Shown: piece after piece, positions 25,207 to 34,119 of the stretch
Numbering within the stretch: the first letter of the stretch is position 1
Layout of the letters: every line of letters begins with the position of its first letter
NCBI GenBank assembly: GCA_035510455.1
Contig: DATKHB010000003.1
Location: 93,666 to 157,665, forward strand
Length of the DNA stretch: 64,000 nt
Origin: DATKGL01 sp035510455
GTDB lineage: Bacteria; Patescibacteriota; Saccharimonadia; Saccharimonadales; UBA4665
Reading direction: 5' to 3'
Program-made: the position numbers and the translations under genes
The notes under the pieces: model-generated
What the model was told of the DNA's origin: nothing
Databases searched by the model: none
Seen by the model: the letters and a program-made list of their open reading frames with translations, nothing else

Positions 25207-26712
25207 ATGAGCTGGAAAGTCATATGGCAATCACTTAGCAACCGGGAAATGCGCAAGCGCATAGCCACCGCTCTTGGTATTCTTCTAGTCTTTCGAATGC
25301 TCGCCAACATCCCTGTCCCGCTAGCTAATCCAACCACCCTACATCAGATCCTAACGAACCTCTTTAGCTCTAAAGCTCTCCAAAATTCGCAGTTTCTAAG
25401 CTTTGCTAATGTCCTTAGCGGCGGGGCTTTGGCCAATTTCTCCATCATGCTGGCTGGTCTGGGACCATACATTAATGCCTCGATTATTATGCAGCTGCTC
25501 ACTAAGGCCATCCCCAAACTTGAAGCTCTCCAAAAAGAAGGTGAATTTGGCCAGAAAAAGATCAACCAATATACCCGCATGCTGACCTTACCGCTGGCCA
25601 TTATCCAGTCAATCGGATCAATATACCTGATCAGGCAAGCCGCTCAAAGTATCGGCGGTATCGGTGATATCACGGCTAACACTTCATTGTTCCAATGGGT
25701 TCTTATGATAACCGCTCTAACGGGCGGTTCAATGCTACTGATGTGGCTGGGAGAACTTATCACCGAACAGGGTATAGGCAATGGTATATCACTTATTATT
25801 ACCGTTGGGATTGTTAGTCGGCTGCCCAGCACTATAGGCAGTATTTTCAGTTCCCTGACCGCGTCCGGTAAACGACTAGTCATGTTTGGCAAGGTGCTGC
25901 CGGTCAGCAGCAGGCAGATTGTATTTACTTTAGTAATAGCGGCGTTCGTAATCCTCCTGACTTACCTGGTGGTTAAGCTCAATGAAGCTGCCCGGCGAGT
26001 AACCATTCATTATGCCAAACGTGTTCAAGGCAATAGAGCCTACGGGGGGGTTACCACCACTCTGCCAATTAAATTGATCACCGCCGGTGTTATCCCGATA
26101 ATTTTTGCCGTGGCATTTTTAAGCGTTCCGAGTTTTGCCGGGCAGCTTTTATCGGGGTCCAAGAGCACGCATCTGGCGAAAATTGGGACGGATTTGACCA
26201 CCTGGTTCCAGTCACCCACTAAGACCGCCTTTGCGACTGAAGGCTGGCATGCCTACCTCTATCCGGTGGTTTACTTCACCTTAGTATTCGTATTTACATT
26301 CTTCTATACCAACGTCACGTTTAACTCCAAGGAGATATCCGAGAATCTTCAAAAACAGGGTGGTTTTATCGAGGGTATTCGATCCGGTAAGGCAACTGAA
26401 AAATATCTCGGAAGATTAGTTAACAGAGTGACGCTGTTTGGCGCAATTTGTCTTGGCCTACTAGCACTGCTGCCAATTATCGGCCAAATTTTCATAACGT
26501 CTAATATAAGTATTGGTGGAACCAGCGTGCTGATCTTAGTATCTGTTAGTCTTGAAACGCTTCGAGCTATAGAATCCAGAGCCCTAATGGTTACCTATGA
26601 CCAGTATAGTGAACCGAACTTCTTTGGTGAAGATATCGGCGGTGAACCTCCTAAAGAAAGAAAATCTCGCTTCAGGCTTTTGAAAAGGAACCCCGAAACC
26701 GCTAAAAAATAA
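25207..26712 (+). CDS. secY: protein translocase subunit SecY
   Basis: Channel subunit of the Sec translocon in the cytoplasmic membrane, 501 residues with about ten transmembrane helices. The start (RKRIATALGILLVFRMLANIPVP), the MQLLTKAIPKLEALQKEGEFG loop, GNGISLIITVGI and the cytoplasmic loop region ahead of TLPIKLITAGVIPIIFA are typical. It is longer than E. coli SecY through an insertion before the TM7-8 loop and a basic tail. AGAGGG precedes the ATG; an inverted repeat TAAACT-N6-AGTTTA lies in the short gap before it. secE is 20 kb away with nusG. Confidence 0.96.
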   Translation: MSWKVIWQSLSNREMRKRIATALGILLVFRMLANIPVPLANPTTLHQILTNLFSSKALQNSQFLSFANVLSGGALANFSIMLAGLGPYINASIIMQLLTKAIPKLEALQKEGEFGQKKINQYTRMLTLPLAIIQSIGSIYLIRQAAQSIGGIGDITANTSLFQWVLMITALTGGSMLLMWLGELITEQGIGNGISLIITVGIVSRLPSTIGSIFSSLTASGKRLVMFGKVLPVSSRQIVFTLVIAAFVILLTYLVVKLNEAARRVTIHYAKRVQGNRAYGGVTTTLPIKLITAGVIPIIFAVAFLSVPSFAGQLLSGSKSTHLAKIGTDLTTWFQSPTKTAFATEGWHAYLYPVVYFTLVFVFTFFYTNVTFNSKEISENLQKQGGFIEGIRSGKATEKYLGRLVNRVTLFGAICLGLLALLPIIGQIFITSNISIGGTSVLILVSVSLETLRAIESRALMVTYDQYSEPNFFGEDIGGEPPKERKSRFRLLKRNPETAKK

Positions 26713-26716
26713 AATC

Positions 26717-27058
26717 ATGAGCAGAGCAAAATTTAACTTTTTTGAAGGAAGATTTGGCAAGAACGTTCTTAGAGGATTAATGGGGCTTACCGCAGCTTTA
26801 GGCGGCCTGAGTGTTTACGCGGCAGCTCACGACACGTTAAAGTATGCCGATGACGTAGCATCTGCCCAAGAGATTGAAGCATATTCCGGACAATCGGCGG
26901 CCGAGCTCGGGATCCCAGCTAACTACAGGGATGACCGAAATGATATTGTTACCGATGGTCTTCTGGCCGGAACAGCCGCACTTTTACTGGTGGCAGAATC
27001 TAGGGAGCTATTATCGTTATCTAAGGACGAACGTCGGAAAAGTTCTGAAGCTGAATAA
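26717..27058 (+). CDS. small two-span membrane protein after secY, unknown
   Basis: 113 residues, 4 nt after secY. Two hydrophobic segments are visible (about 19-38 LRGLMGLTAALGGLSVYAAA, and 80-95 GLLAGTAALLLVAESREL) joined by a polar loop with SGQSAAELGIPANYRDDRND, then a charged tail. In most bacteria adk and map occupy this slot; both are absent here. I do not recognise the family. Its position suggests co-expression with the translocon, but that is inference only. Confidence 0.75.
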   Translation: MSRAKFNFFEGRFGKNVLRGLMGLTAALGGLSVYAAAHDTLKYADDVASAQEIEAYSGQSAAELGIPANYRDDRNDIVTDGLLAGTAALLLVAESRELLSLSKDERRKSSEAE

Positions 27059-27100
27059 AATTCTAAAAGCCAGAAGTCCACACTAAAGGCAATTTTACAC

Positions 27101-27130
27101 TTTACAAACTGATGTCATAAATGATACACT
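27101..27130 (+). promoter_or_regulatory. infA promoter
   Basis: -35 TTTACA (27101-27106), 18-nt spacer, -10 TACACT (27125-27130). The ATG of infA is 17 nt after the -10, so the leader would be only about 10 nt. Confidence 0.7.
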
Positions 27131-27147
27131 AACAGTCTGTTATATTT

Positions 27148-27369
27148 ATGGCGGCAAGTAAAGAAGTAATCGAACTTACCGGAACAATAGTGGAAACACT
27201 TCCGGGCACTCAATTTAGAGTGGAACTCGAAAATGGTCATAAAATTATAGCTCATGTCGCTGGAAAGATGCGCAAACACTATATTCGTATCGTACCAGGT
27301 GACAGCGTTACGGTTGAGTTAACCCCATACGATCTCACAAAGGGAAGAATCACCTACCGCAAATCATAA
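27148..27369 (+). CDS. infA: translation initiation factor IF-1
   Basis: OB-fold factor that binds the A site of the 30S subunit, 73 residues, usual size. IELTGTIVETLPGTQFRVEL, HVAGKMRKHYIRIVPGD and KGRITYR are diagnostic. It starts a new transcription unit with rpmJ, rpsM, rpsK, rpsD, rpoA, rplQ and has no visible Shine-Dalgarno. Confidence 0.97.
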   Translation: MAASKEVIELTGTIVETLPGTQFRVELENGHKIIAHVAGKMRKHYIRIVPGDSVTVELTPYDLTKGRITYRKS

Positions 27370-27414
27370 TTAAAGCAGTGTGTCATTACTACTGGGTAAG
27401 GAGCAATGATCCGC

Positions 27415-27531
27415 ATGAAAGTGCGTGCCAGCGTAAAAAAGATTAGTCCTGATGATATCATCGTCCGCCGAAAAGGGCGGGTGTATATCATCAATAAGCT
27501 AAAGCCTAAACACAAGCAAAGGCAGGGTTAG
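27415..27531 (+). CDS. rpmJ: 50S ribosomal protein L36, zinc-free
   Basis: 38 residues: starts MKVRASVKKI and ends PKHKQRQG as in all L36. The zinc ligands, normally CxxC around residues 11-14 and a third Cys near 27, are replaced (SPDD, and no Cys), so this is the cysteine-free form. An ATG 9 nt upstream is in frame but is only 2 nt from AAGGAG, so the second ATG, 11 nt away, is preferred. Confidence 0.95.
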   Translation: MKVRASVKKISPDDIIVRRKGRVYIINKLKPKHKQRQG

Positions 27532-27537
27532 TTTTTT

Positions 27538-27924
27538 ATGGCCAGAATTTCCGGAGTGACCATTCCTGACGATAAACAAATCCAGTATTCGTTGGCTTAC
27601 GTTTACGGAGTTGGTCATAAGACCAGCCTTGATATATTGGCCGCCTCAAAGGTGGAGCCAACCGTCAGGACAAAAAATCTAACAGACGCTGAAGTCTCTC
27701 GTATCCAAGAAGTAATCAACAAGGATTACGTCGTGGAAGGCGAGCTCCAACGAATCGTGAGCGGCAATATTAAGCGCCTAAAGGACATAAAATCATACCG
27801 CGGCATAAGACACCAGAGTAATTTGCCTGTTAGGGGACAACGCACTAAGACTAATGCTAGAACTCGAAGAGGCAAGAAGGTAACTGTTGGCGGAACAGCT
27901 CGAAAAGTAGCTACCAAGACTTAA
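27538..27924 (+). CDS. rpsM: 30S ribosomal protein S13
   Basis: 30S head protein contacting tRNA and the 50S subunit; 128 residues. MARISGVTIPDDKQIQYSLAYVYGVG, RLKDIKSYRGIRHQSNLPVRGQRTKTNAR are typical. Basic C-terminal tail. No oddities. Confidence 0.97.
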   Translation: MARISGVTIPDDKQIQYSLAYVYGVGHKTSLDILAASKVEPTVRTKNLTDAEVSRIQEVINKDYVVEGELQRIVSGNIKRLKDIKSYRGIRHQSNLPVRGQRTKTNARTRRGKKVTVGGTARKVATKT

Positions 27925-27933
27925 GGTTAATCT

Positions 27934-28392
27934 ATGGCTGATAAAGATATTGACACAACTGACATTAAAGAAGAAGCACCCGTTGTCGAGGTGGCTGAGG
28001 GCGCTCCTGCACCCAAACCCAAGAAGAAAAAGGTTAAAAGAACGGTGCCGACTGGCCAATTACACATACTTGCGACCTTTAACAACACGATCGTATCGTT
28101 TACCGATCATAAAGGCGGCATACTGGTATGCTCAAGCGCCGGAGCCTGTGGTTTTCGTGGATCTAAAAAAGGAACGGCCTACGCTGCCCAAGTTGCCACC
28201 GAAAAAGCCGGCCAAGAAGCTAGGCAAACATTTGGTCTTTCAAAAGTCGACATTTACGTTAAGGGGATTGGCCTGGGCCGAGATTCGGCAATAAGGTCCT
28301 TGCAGAATCTAAATATCGAAGTCGATAGCATTAAAGACGTTACCGGCGTTCCTCATGGAGGCGTAAGGCCTCGAAAGGCGCGAAGGGTTTAA
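27934..28392 (+). CDS. rpsK: 30S ribosomal protein S11 with N-terminal extension
   Basis: Platform protein, 152 residues. The core starts around residue 40 (GQLHILATFNNTIVSFTD) and ends GVPHGGVRPRKARRV. The first 35 or so residues are an acidic then lysine-rich extension absent from most S11. GSKKGTAYAAQVATEKAGQEA confirms the family. Confidence 0.96.
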   Translation: MADKDIDTTDIKEEAPVVEVAEGAPAPKPKKKKVKRTVPTGQLHILATFNNTIVSFTDHKGGILVCSSAGACGFRGSKKGTAYAAQVATEKAGQEARQTFGLSKVDIYVKGIGLGRDSAIRSLQNLNIEVDSIKDVTGVPHGGVRPRKARRV

Positions 28393-28396
28393 GGCC

Positions 28397-29011
28397 ATGG
28401 CACGAGAGAGACAATCAATTGTAAAAATGAGCCGTCGTGAGGGCTACGCACTTCACCCTAAGGCACACAAGGCTCTAGTTAAGCGGTCCGCCCTACCAGG
28501 ACAACAAGGACGACCGGGACGCAACAAAGCCAGCCAGTATTCTCTTCAGTTGAGGGAGAAACAGAAAGTTAAACGACTTTACGGGCTTTTGGAAAGACAA
28601 TTTAGCAATTTAATGAAAGAAGCGTCGAGAACTCCCGGTCAATCCGGAGAAACTCTATTAAAGCTTCTAGAACAGCGTATGGACAATATAGTTTACAGAT
28701 CAGGCCTAGCCGCCTCCCGTGCCGCAGCCCGTCAGCTAGTTACCCATGGGCACTTTATGCTCAACGACCGACGAGTAGATATCCCATCAATAAGACTTTC
28801 TGCTGGTGACAAAATTGTCGTAAGGCCCAAAAGCCAGAAAATAACTTATTTTACGCAAGTTGATGATGTTAGCCCCGCACCCCCGGACATACCAGCGTGG
28901 TTGAAGGTTAATCGTAAAAAATTTGAAATCGATGTAGTAGGCGCGCCATCTCGCGATGATGCTGAGCCTGATTTGAACGAGCAACTAATTGTAGAATATT
29001 ACTCAAGGTAA
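28397..29011 (+). CDS. rpsD: 30S ribosomal protein S4, zinc-free
   Basis: Primary assembly protein of the 30S subunit, 204 residues. The N-terminal zinc cluster (four Cys in many bacteria) is absent; the protein has no cysteine at all. The S4 RNA-binding domain is visible (LEQRMDNIVYRSGLAASRAAARQLVTHGH split over about 95-120), then VDIPSIRLSAGDKIVV. In place between rpsK and rpoA. Confidence 0.96.
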   Translation: MARERQSIVKMSRREGYALHPKAHKALVKRSALPGQQGRPGRNKASQYSLQLREKQKVKRLYGLLERQFSNLMKEASRTPGQSGETLLKLLEQRMDNIVYRSGLAASRAAARQLVTHGHFMLNDRRVDIPSIRLSAGDKIVVRPKSQKITYFTQVDDVSPAPPDIPAWLKVNRKKFEIDVVGAPSRDDAEPDLNEQLIVEYYSR

Positions 29012-29022
29012 GGAGGAGAAAT

Positions 29023-29967
29023 ATGTCAAAAATAATTCACACACCACGGCTAGTCAACATTGACGACCATAGTGATACAAGCGCAACGTTTACTGTAGAG
29101 CCGCTGCACAGCGGTTATGGTATGACGCTCGGAAATAGCCTGAGACGTGTTCTTCTGTCTAGTATTGCCGGAGCGGCGATAACCAGTTTCCGTATTGAAG
29201 GTATAACCCATGAATTTACTGTTGTGCCGGGAGTCAAAGAAGATGTAGTTGAAATAATGCTTAATCTTAAGGGAGTTAGATTCAGAGTGTTTAGCGATGA
29301 GCCTCAAACCCTAAGACTGACCAAGCAGGCCAAAGGATCATTAGTTGCTAAAGATATAACAACCAACGCTGACGTAGAGATAGTCAACCCGCAACACGTA
29401 ATTGCTACACTCGACGATCCTAAAGAGAAAGTCGTAATTGATTTAGTAGTTGAAACGGGTCGAGGATACCGAACGATTGAAGAAGGAAGTGCCCAAAAAG
29501 CTTCTGACATGATTGCTCTTGATGCCATATTTAGCCCGGTACTCCGAGTACGCTACAAAGTTGAGAACACTCGAGTTGGGCAAGCCACTGATCTTGATAA
29601 ATTAATTATCACGATCGATACTGATGGCTCGATTACTCCTAGAGACGCTTTTGAGGAAGCTTCAGCAATATTGATTAATCAGTACACCGCTCTAGCCGGA
29701 CAAACAAGAGTTGAAATATCGCCCCCTGCCAGCCTTCAATCGGAGACATCCGGCGGTAACGATGATGACGACGAGACTAGCGAGCTCATGACCTCTATCG
29801 ATGATTTGAATTTATCGGCTCGAACCACCAACGCCTTGATCAATAACGATATTCACACGCTCAAAGATCTATTTAGTCTAAGCGATGCCGAGCTCAGAGA
29901 CCTTAAAGGTTTTGGTAGCAAAGCTTTGGATGAAGTTAAGGATAAGTTAGCGGAATTGGAATTGTAA
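29023..29967 (+). CDS. rpoA: RNA polymerase alpha subunit
   Basis: 314 residues. N-terminal dimerisation domain (about 1-230) with PLHSGYGMTLGNSLRRVLLSSI and TVVPGVKEDVVEIMLNLKG; a linker with an acidic run (NDDDDET); C-terminal domain (about 260-314) with LSARTTNALINNDIHTLKDL and GFGSKALDEVKDKL, so UP-element and activator contacts are possible. AGGAGGAG precedes the start. Confidence 0.97.
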   Translation: MSKIIHTPRLVNIDDHSDTSATFTVEPLHSGYGMTLGNSLRRVLLSSIAGAAITSFRIEGITHEFTVVPGVKEDVVEIMLNLKGVRFRVFSDEPQTLRLTKQAKGSLVAKDITTNADVEIVNPQHVIATLDDPKEKVVIDLVVETGRGYRTIEEGSAQKASDMIALDAIFSPVLRVRYKVENTRVGQATDLDKLIITIDTDGSITPRDAFEEASAILINQYTALAGQTRVEISPPASLQSETSGGNDDDDETSELMTSIDDLNLSARTTNALINNDIHTLKDLFSLSDAELRDLKGFGSKALDEVKDKLAELEL

Positions 29968-29968
29968 G

Positions 29969-30436
29969 ATGCATCGACACGGATATAAGGGCCGAAAATT
30001 TCACCGCGAGCGCGACCAACGCCGAGCCCTTATTAAGAGTTTAGCGGAGTCCCTTATCAAGCATCAGTCTATCGAAACCACTTTGCCGAAGGCTCAGGAA
30101 TTAGTACCGTACTTTGAAGACCTGATAACAAAAGCCAAAAAAGGCGATTTACATAGTCGTCGCCAGGTTCTTGCTAAGCTATCGACCGTATCCAGCGCGC
30201 ATGCTCTTGTCGACGAAATTGCTCCTAAGCTAAAGGGCCGAAATAGCGGTCACGTAAGAATTGAAAAGACGCGCTTGCGACGAGGCGACAATGCCCAACT
30301 GGCACGGGTTAGTTTTGTGGATGATTTAGCTGCAGCTTCGGTGGCTACTAAGGCTGTTGAGACGGCCGCACCAAAGCCGAAAGCCATTCCTAAGGCTAAA
30401 ATCGTTAAGAAGGAACCCTCAGATGAAAACGCATAG
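29969..30436 (+). CDS. rplQ: 50S ribosomal protein L17 with C-terminal tail
   Basis: 155 residues. MHRHGYKGRKFHRERDQRRALIKSL start; about 115 residues of core, then an Ala/Pro/Lys-rich tail that runs into the start of rplM (14-nt overlap). Confidence 0.96.
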   Translation: MHRHGYKGRKFHRERDQRRALIKSLAESLIKHQSIETTLPKAQELVPYFEDLITKAKKGDLHSRRQVLAKLSTVSSAHALVDEIAPKLKGRNSGHVRIEKTRLRRGDNAQLARVSFVDDLAAASVATKAVETAAPKPKAIPKAKIVKKEPSDENA

Positions 30437-30863
30437 TGTCAAGCCGAATGAAGTAACTCGTAAATGGTATATTATCGACGCTTCGACTGCGTCTTTCGGT
30501 CGAATATCGACCGAGGCTGCTCGTTTACTGCTCGGCAAAGACAAACCACATTTTAGCCATCACATTGATTGCGGTGACTACGTTATCGTAATTAACTCTG
30601 ATAAGTTGGTCGCCACAGGAGCAAAACTTGATAAAAAGATGTATTACAGCCACAGTGGCTACCCCGGCGCGTTAAAGGAGATGACACTCGGCGAAAAGAT
30701 GAAAAAAGATTCAACACAAGTAATACATCATGCCGTAAGGGGGATGCTGCCGGATAATAAGTTGAGAGCTGAAAGACTGGCGCGTCTTAAGATTTACCCC
30801 GGAGAAGAACATCCTCATGATCCTCAAAAACCGATTAACCTGTCAAAGAAAGCTGGTTCATAA
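30423..30863 (+). CDS. rplM: 50S ribosomal protein L13
   Basis: Early-assembly 50S protein, 146 residues. KWYIIDASTASFGRISTEAARLL, HIDCGDYVIVINS and the PDNKLRAERLARLKIYPGEEHPH end identify it. The ATG is inside the rplQ tail; an upstream in-frame GTG/ATG extension is only L17 sequence in another frame. rpsI starts in its stop. Confidence 0.96.
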   Translation: MKTHSVKPNEVTRKWYIIDASTASFGRISTEAARLLLGKDKPHFSHHIDCGDYVIVINSDKLVATGAKLDKKMYYSHSGYPGALKEMTLGEKMKKDSTQVIHHAVRGMLPDNKLRAERLARLKIYPGEEHPHDPQKPINLSKKAGS

Positions 30864-31267
30864 TGGCTACTTCTAAAAACGATTATTTCTACGCTTTAGG
30901 TCGACGCAAGAGCTCTACTGCTCGCGTCAGGCTTTCTAAGGGCCAAGGCGTAATTACCGTTAATGGCAAACCGGTGGACGAGTATTTTGCTGGCAGTAAA
31001 TACTTACTGACTAAGCTTCAACAGCCATTCTCAGCGCTGGATCACGAGAATAAGTACACAATTAGCGTTAAAGTAACCGGAGGCGGCCCTAGCGGGCAGA
31101 TTGAGTCCATAAGGCTGGGTATTTCTAAGGCTTTAGTTAAGATTAATGAAGACTTCAAGGGTAATCTTAAACGATCAGGTTTGCTAAGCAGAGATTCAAG
31201 AGAAAAAGAACGCAAGAAATTTGGTCTCAAGGGCGCCCGAAAACAACGGCAGTTTACGAAGCGATAG
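30863..31267 (+). CDS. rpsI: 30S ribosomal protein S9
   Basis: P-site-contacting protein, 134 residues. YALGRRKSSTARVRLSKG start and the C-terminal KKFGLKGARKQRQFTKR whose last Arg reaches the tRNA anticodon. Last gene of the long ribosomal block. Confidence 0.97.
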   Translation: MATSKNDYFYALGRRKSSTARVRLSKGQGVITVNGKPVDEYFAGSKYLLTKLQQPFSALDHENKYTISVKVTGGGPSGQIESIRLGISKALVKINEDFKGNLKRSGLLSRDSREKERKKFGLKGARKQRQFTKR

Positions 31268-31300
31268 AATTGACTAGTCTTTCTAATGATATCTCTAGGG

Positions 31301-31306
31301 TATAAT
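31301..31306 (+). promoter_or_regulatory. -10 box of trpS, implies leaderless mRNA
   Basis: Perfect TATAAT ending 7 nt before the trpS ATG. A TTGACT lies upstream but at 25 nt, too far. Transcription would start at or next to the ATG. Confidence 0.6.
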
Positions 31307-31313
31307 AGTAGAA

Positions 31314-32354
31314 ATGGCTAAATCAGTAATATTAACGGGGTTGAGAGCTAACAGTGAATTTCACCTAGGAAACTATCTAGGCGCTATATTACCAATGGTC
31401 TCTCTTCAGCACGCTCACAGCGATGAATATCAGCTGAATATGTTTATCCCCGACTTGCACAGCCTGACAACGCCAATTGACTACAAGAAACTACACAACC
31501 AAATTATAGAAAATCTAAAGATATTTATCGCCGCTGGCATAGACATAAATAATAAAAGTACGTATCTATATAGACAGAGTTATATCTCAGCCCACAGTGA
31601 GCTAGCTTGGATACTTGATTGTTTTACTCATTTTGGTGAAGCCAATAGGATGATTGAATTTAAAGAAAAGTCTAAAAGAATTGGTAACGAATCAGTTAGC
31701 GTAGGCTTATTTAACTACCCAGTCTTAATGGCAGCCGACATACTGTTATATGATGCCGTTTACATCCCTGTTGGTGAAGATCAACGACAGCACGTTGAGC
31801 TAACCCGCGAGCTGGCAATCAGACTTAACAACAGGTTCAAAACCGAAATATTTACGGTACCTCACGACTGGAAGAAGCAGATGAAATTTTTAAGTTACTC
31901 TAACGGTGTGCGCATAAGATCACTTAGAAAGCCTGAGAATAAAATGAGTAAAAGCGTTAGCGATCCAGCTGGCACGATACTTCTTAGCGATAAGCCAGAC
32001 CAAGCTGCCAAAAAAATTATGAGCGCCACAACTGATAGCTTGAAGAAAATAGATTTCGACTTCACAAATCAGCCTGGCGTAAGTAATCTGCTTCAAATAC
32101 TGGCCTTACTAACTGACAAAGACCAAGAGGTTGTAAATAGACAGTGGCGTGGTAAGGATAACTATGCTGATCTTAAGTCAGAGGTTGCAAAAACTGTTAG
32201 CACCTTCCTGGAGCAGGTTCAAACCAAGATTAGTAAAGTTAGCAGCGATACGGTTCTTAGTAAGCTAATTTCTGATGAACTAGCGATGTCTAAAGTTGCC
32301 AATGAAAAACTTTTGACAGTTCAGCGTGCAGTTGGACTACGCGCCGATAAGTGA
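31314..32354 (+). CDS. trpS: tryptophanyl-tRNA synthetase
   Basis: Class I synthetase, 346 residues, usual length. HIGH-type motif HLGN at 17-20, KMSKS in NKMSKSVSDPAG, and the PVLMAADILLYDAVYIPVGEDQ segment of the Trp/Tyr family. No Shine-Dalgarno; the -10 box is 7 nt before the ATG. The cognate tRNA-Trp is in this window on the other strand at 41.6 kb. The next gene follows 10 nt after the stop. Confidence 0.97.
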   Translation: MAKSVILTGLRANSEFHLGNYLGAILPMVSLQHAHSDEYQLNMFIPDLHSLTTPIDYKKLHNQIIENLKIFIAAGIDINNKSTYLYRQSYISAHSELAWILDCFTHFGEANRMIEFKEKSKRIGNESVSVGLFNYPVLMAADILLYDAVYIPVGEDQRQHVELTRELAIRLNNRFKTEIFTVPHDWKKQMKFLSYSNGVRIRSLRKPENKMSKSVSDPAGTILLSDKPDQAAKKIMSATTDSLKKIDFDFTNQPGVSNLLQILALLTDKDQEVVNRQWRGKDNYADLKSEVAKTVSTFLEQVQTKISKVSSDTVLSKLISDELAMSKVANEKLLTVQRAVGLRADK

Positions 32355-32364
32355 GAGTAATTTA

Positions 32365-33234
32365 ATGCATTTTGTTATTGATGAAACTCACGCTGGTGAT
32401 CGGATCGATGCCTTCGTGTCATCTAAAGTCCCAAATGTGAGCCGATCTTCCATGAAGAAGCTGTCAACATCTGAACAGGTCGTGGTAAATGGCAAGCTTG
32501 CCAAAAGCAGTTACAGATTAAAAGACGGCGATATTGTTGATATAACCGACGGACTGGGCGAAATGCCTGAATATTCGGAAATTAATATACCGAACTTATA
32601 CGAAGATGATAATTGCGTCGTAATAAATAAGCCTGCCGGGGTTTTGTCTCATAGCAAGGGTAAGTTTAATCCTGAACCGACCGTCGAGACCTGGCTGTTA
32701 AAGTATATCCAAGATATAAAAGGTGAACGAGCAGGGATTGTTCATCGGCTAGATAGGCATACTAGCGGCGTAATGATCTGTGCTAAGAATATAGCCACCT
32801 TTAAATGGCTCCAAAAACAATTTGCCAACAGAAAGGTAGAAAAGACATACATAGCTATAGTTAAGGGTCATTTAGAGCACAATAAAGCCACTATCGATAT
32901 GCCTATAGGCCGAAATCCAAAGAAGCCGTCTACTTTTAGGGCTGATCCTAGCGGCAAAGCGGCGGTAACTGATTATAAGGTACTAAAAAGCAGTTCAAAG
33001 TTAGATATGTTAGAGCTAAAACCTAAAACTGGCCGGACCCATCAGCTAAGAGTGCACTTAAAACAAGTAGGCCATCCAATAATCGGTGACTTCATTTACG
33101 GTAAGGATATTGATTCCAGGATGTATTTACACGCGTTTAAACTTGGTCTAACTCTAAAAGATGGTAGTCGCCACACATTTACGGCAGATTTACCCGACTC
33201 CTTTGATCAACTAATGGAGTCCGATCGTGGATAG
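32365..33234 (+). CDS. RluA-family 23S rRNA pseudouridine synthase
   Basis: 289 residues. N-terminal S4 RNA-binding domain (about 1-70, with SRSSMKKLSTSEQVVVNG), then the RluA catalytic domain with the signature HRLDRHTSGVM holding the nucleophilic Asp, and LKPKTGRTHQLRVHL. Domain order matches RluD/RluC/RluB-like enzymes; which rRNA position is modified cannot be told. The ATG at this start, not the upstream in-frame TTG, gives a proper S4 domain. It overlaps the next gene by 8 nt. Confidence 0.92.
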   Translation: MHFVIDETHAGDRIDAFVSSKVPNVSRSSMKKLSTSEQVVVNGKLAKSSYRLKDGDIVDITDGLGEMPEYSEINIPNLYEDDNCVVINKPAGVLSHSKGKFNPEPTVETWLLKYIQDIKGERAGIVHRLDRHTSGVMICAKNIATFKWLQKQFANRKVEKTYIAIVKGHLEHNKATIDMPIGRNPKKPSTFRADPSGKAAVTDYKVLKSSSKLDMLELKPKTGRTHQLRVHLKQVGHPIIGDFIYGKDIDSRMYLHAFKLGLTLKDGSRHTFTADLPDSFDQLMESDRG

Positions 33235-34099
33235 CATAGTTATTAATTCGAGCACTAACCAAGAACTAGTTAGCTTTATCGAAAAACCGTCTCAGGCTAT
33301 CGGGATCGTAGGCGTTAACGGGTCGGGAAAGCGAACTTTGGTTCAATGGTTAACCTCTAAATTGTTGCAAATTAATTTTGATAAAGTTACCACCTACCCC
33401 TACTATCTGGATATCTCACCAGTTAATGATAGTATCTCGATAGAAGAGATAAGAAATACCCAAAAATTCTTAAAGCTAAAAACGCCCGAAGACGATAGAC
33501 TCATACGCCGTGTGGCAGTAATTGAGCATGCTGAAGTGATGACACGCGAAGCCCAGAACGCCCTTTTAAAACAGTTAGAGGAACCACCAAACGACACCGT
33601 GTTCATACTGACTCTCGATAACGTTCATGGCATATTGCCAACGGTTTTGTCCCGATTAACGACTATAAATATTCATAAACCATCTAAAACCCAAATAATT
33701 TCATTTTTTAGTGCGATGAAAAACTCCGAGAGCGATATCAATAAAGCCTACTTGCTTAGCGGCGGTCTAATTGGTTCTATGAGTTCATTTTTGACCGAAG
33801 GTGAAACTGAAAAAACCGAGATCACCATCGGTGAGGTTAAGGAATTGCTGGTGATGAGTAAGCTGGATCGACTGTTGTCTATCGATAAATTATACGTAAA
33901 AAAAGATGACCTAAAACAGTTTATCCAGATGCTGATTCAAATGTCACAGGGAACGATCATTCAGACAGCTTCAAAAAATGACAATCAGTCACTATCGAAA
34001 TGGAAAAGAATATTATCTTTAGCCTATGATGCCAAGGTCGCGTTACAGAAAAATGCCCAACCGAAACTGGTACTCATGGATCTTCTGATAAACCTGTGA
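33227..34099 (+). CDS. holB: DNA polymerase III delta-prime subunit, no zinc module
   Basis: Clamp-loader AAA+ subunit, 290 residues. Walker A-like GVNGSGKRT at 29-37, EHAEVMTREAQNALLKQLEEPP sensor/Walker B region, then SR of the SRC motif (here SRL). Between P-loop and Walker B the usual four-cysteine zinc module is absent, and the whole protein has no cysteine. It pairs with dnaX at 54 kb. Delta-prime of many species lacks a working P-loop; here lysine is retained. Confidence 0.85.
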   Translation: MDSIVINSSTNQELVSFIEKPSQAIGIVGVNGSGKRTLVQWLTSKLLQINFDKVTTYPYYLDISPVNDSISIEEIRNTQKFLKLKTPEDDRLIRRVAVIEHAEVMTREAQNALLKQLEEPPNDTVFILTLDNVHGILPTVLSRLTTINIHKPSKTQIISFFSAMKNSESDINKAYLLSGGLIGSMSSFLTEGETEKTEITIGEVKELLVMSKLDRLLSIDKLYVKKDDLKQFIQMLIQMSQGTIIQTASKNDNQSLSKWKRILSLAYDAKVALQKNAQPKLVLMDLLINL

Positions 34100-34104
34100 T
34101 CTGG

Positions 34105-34110
34105 TATAAT
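34105..34110 (+). promoter_or_regulatory. extended -10 of the TPR gene
   Basis: TGG-TATAAT ending 9 nt before the ATG; leader of about 2-3 nt, so the transcript is effectively leaderless. Confidence 0.6.
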
Positions 34111-34119
34111 GACTAATGC

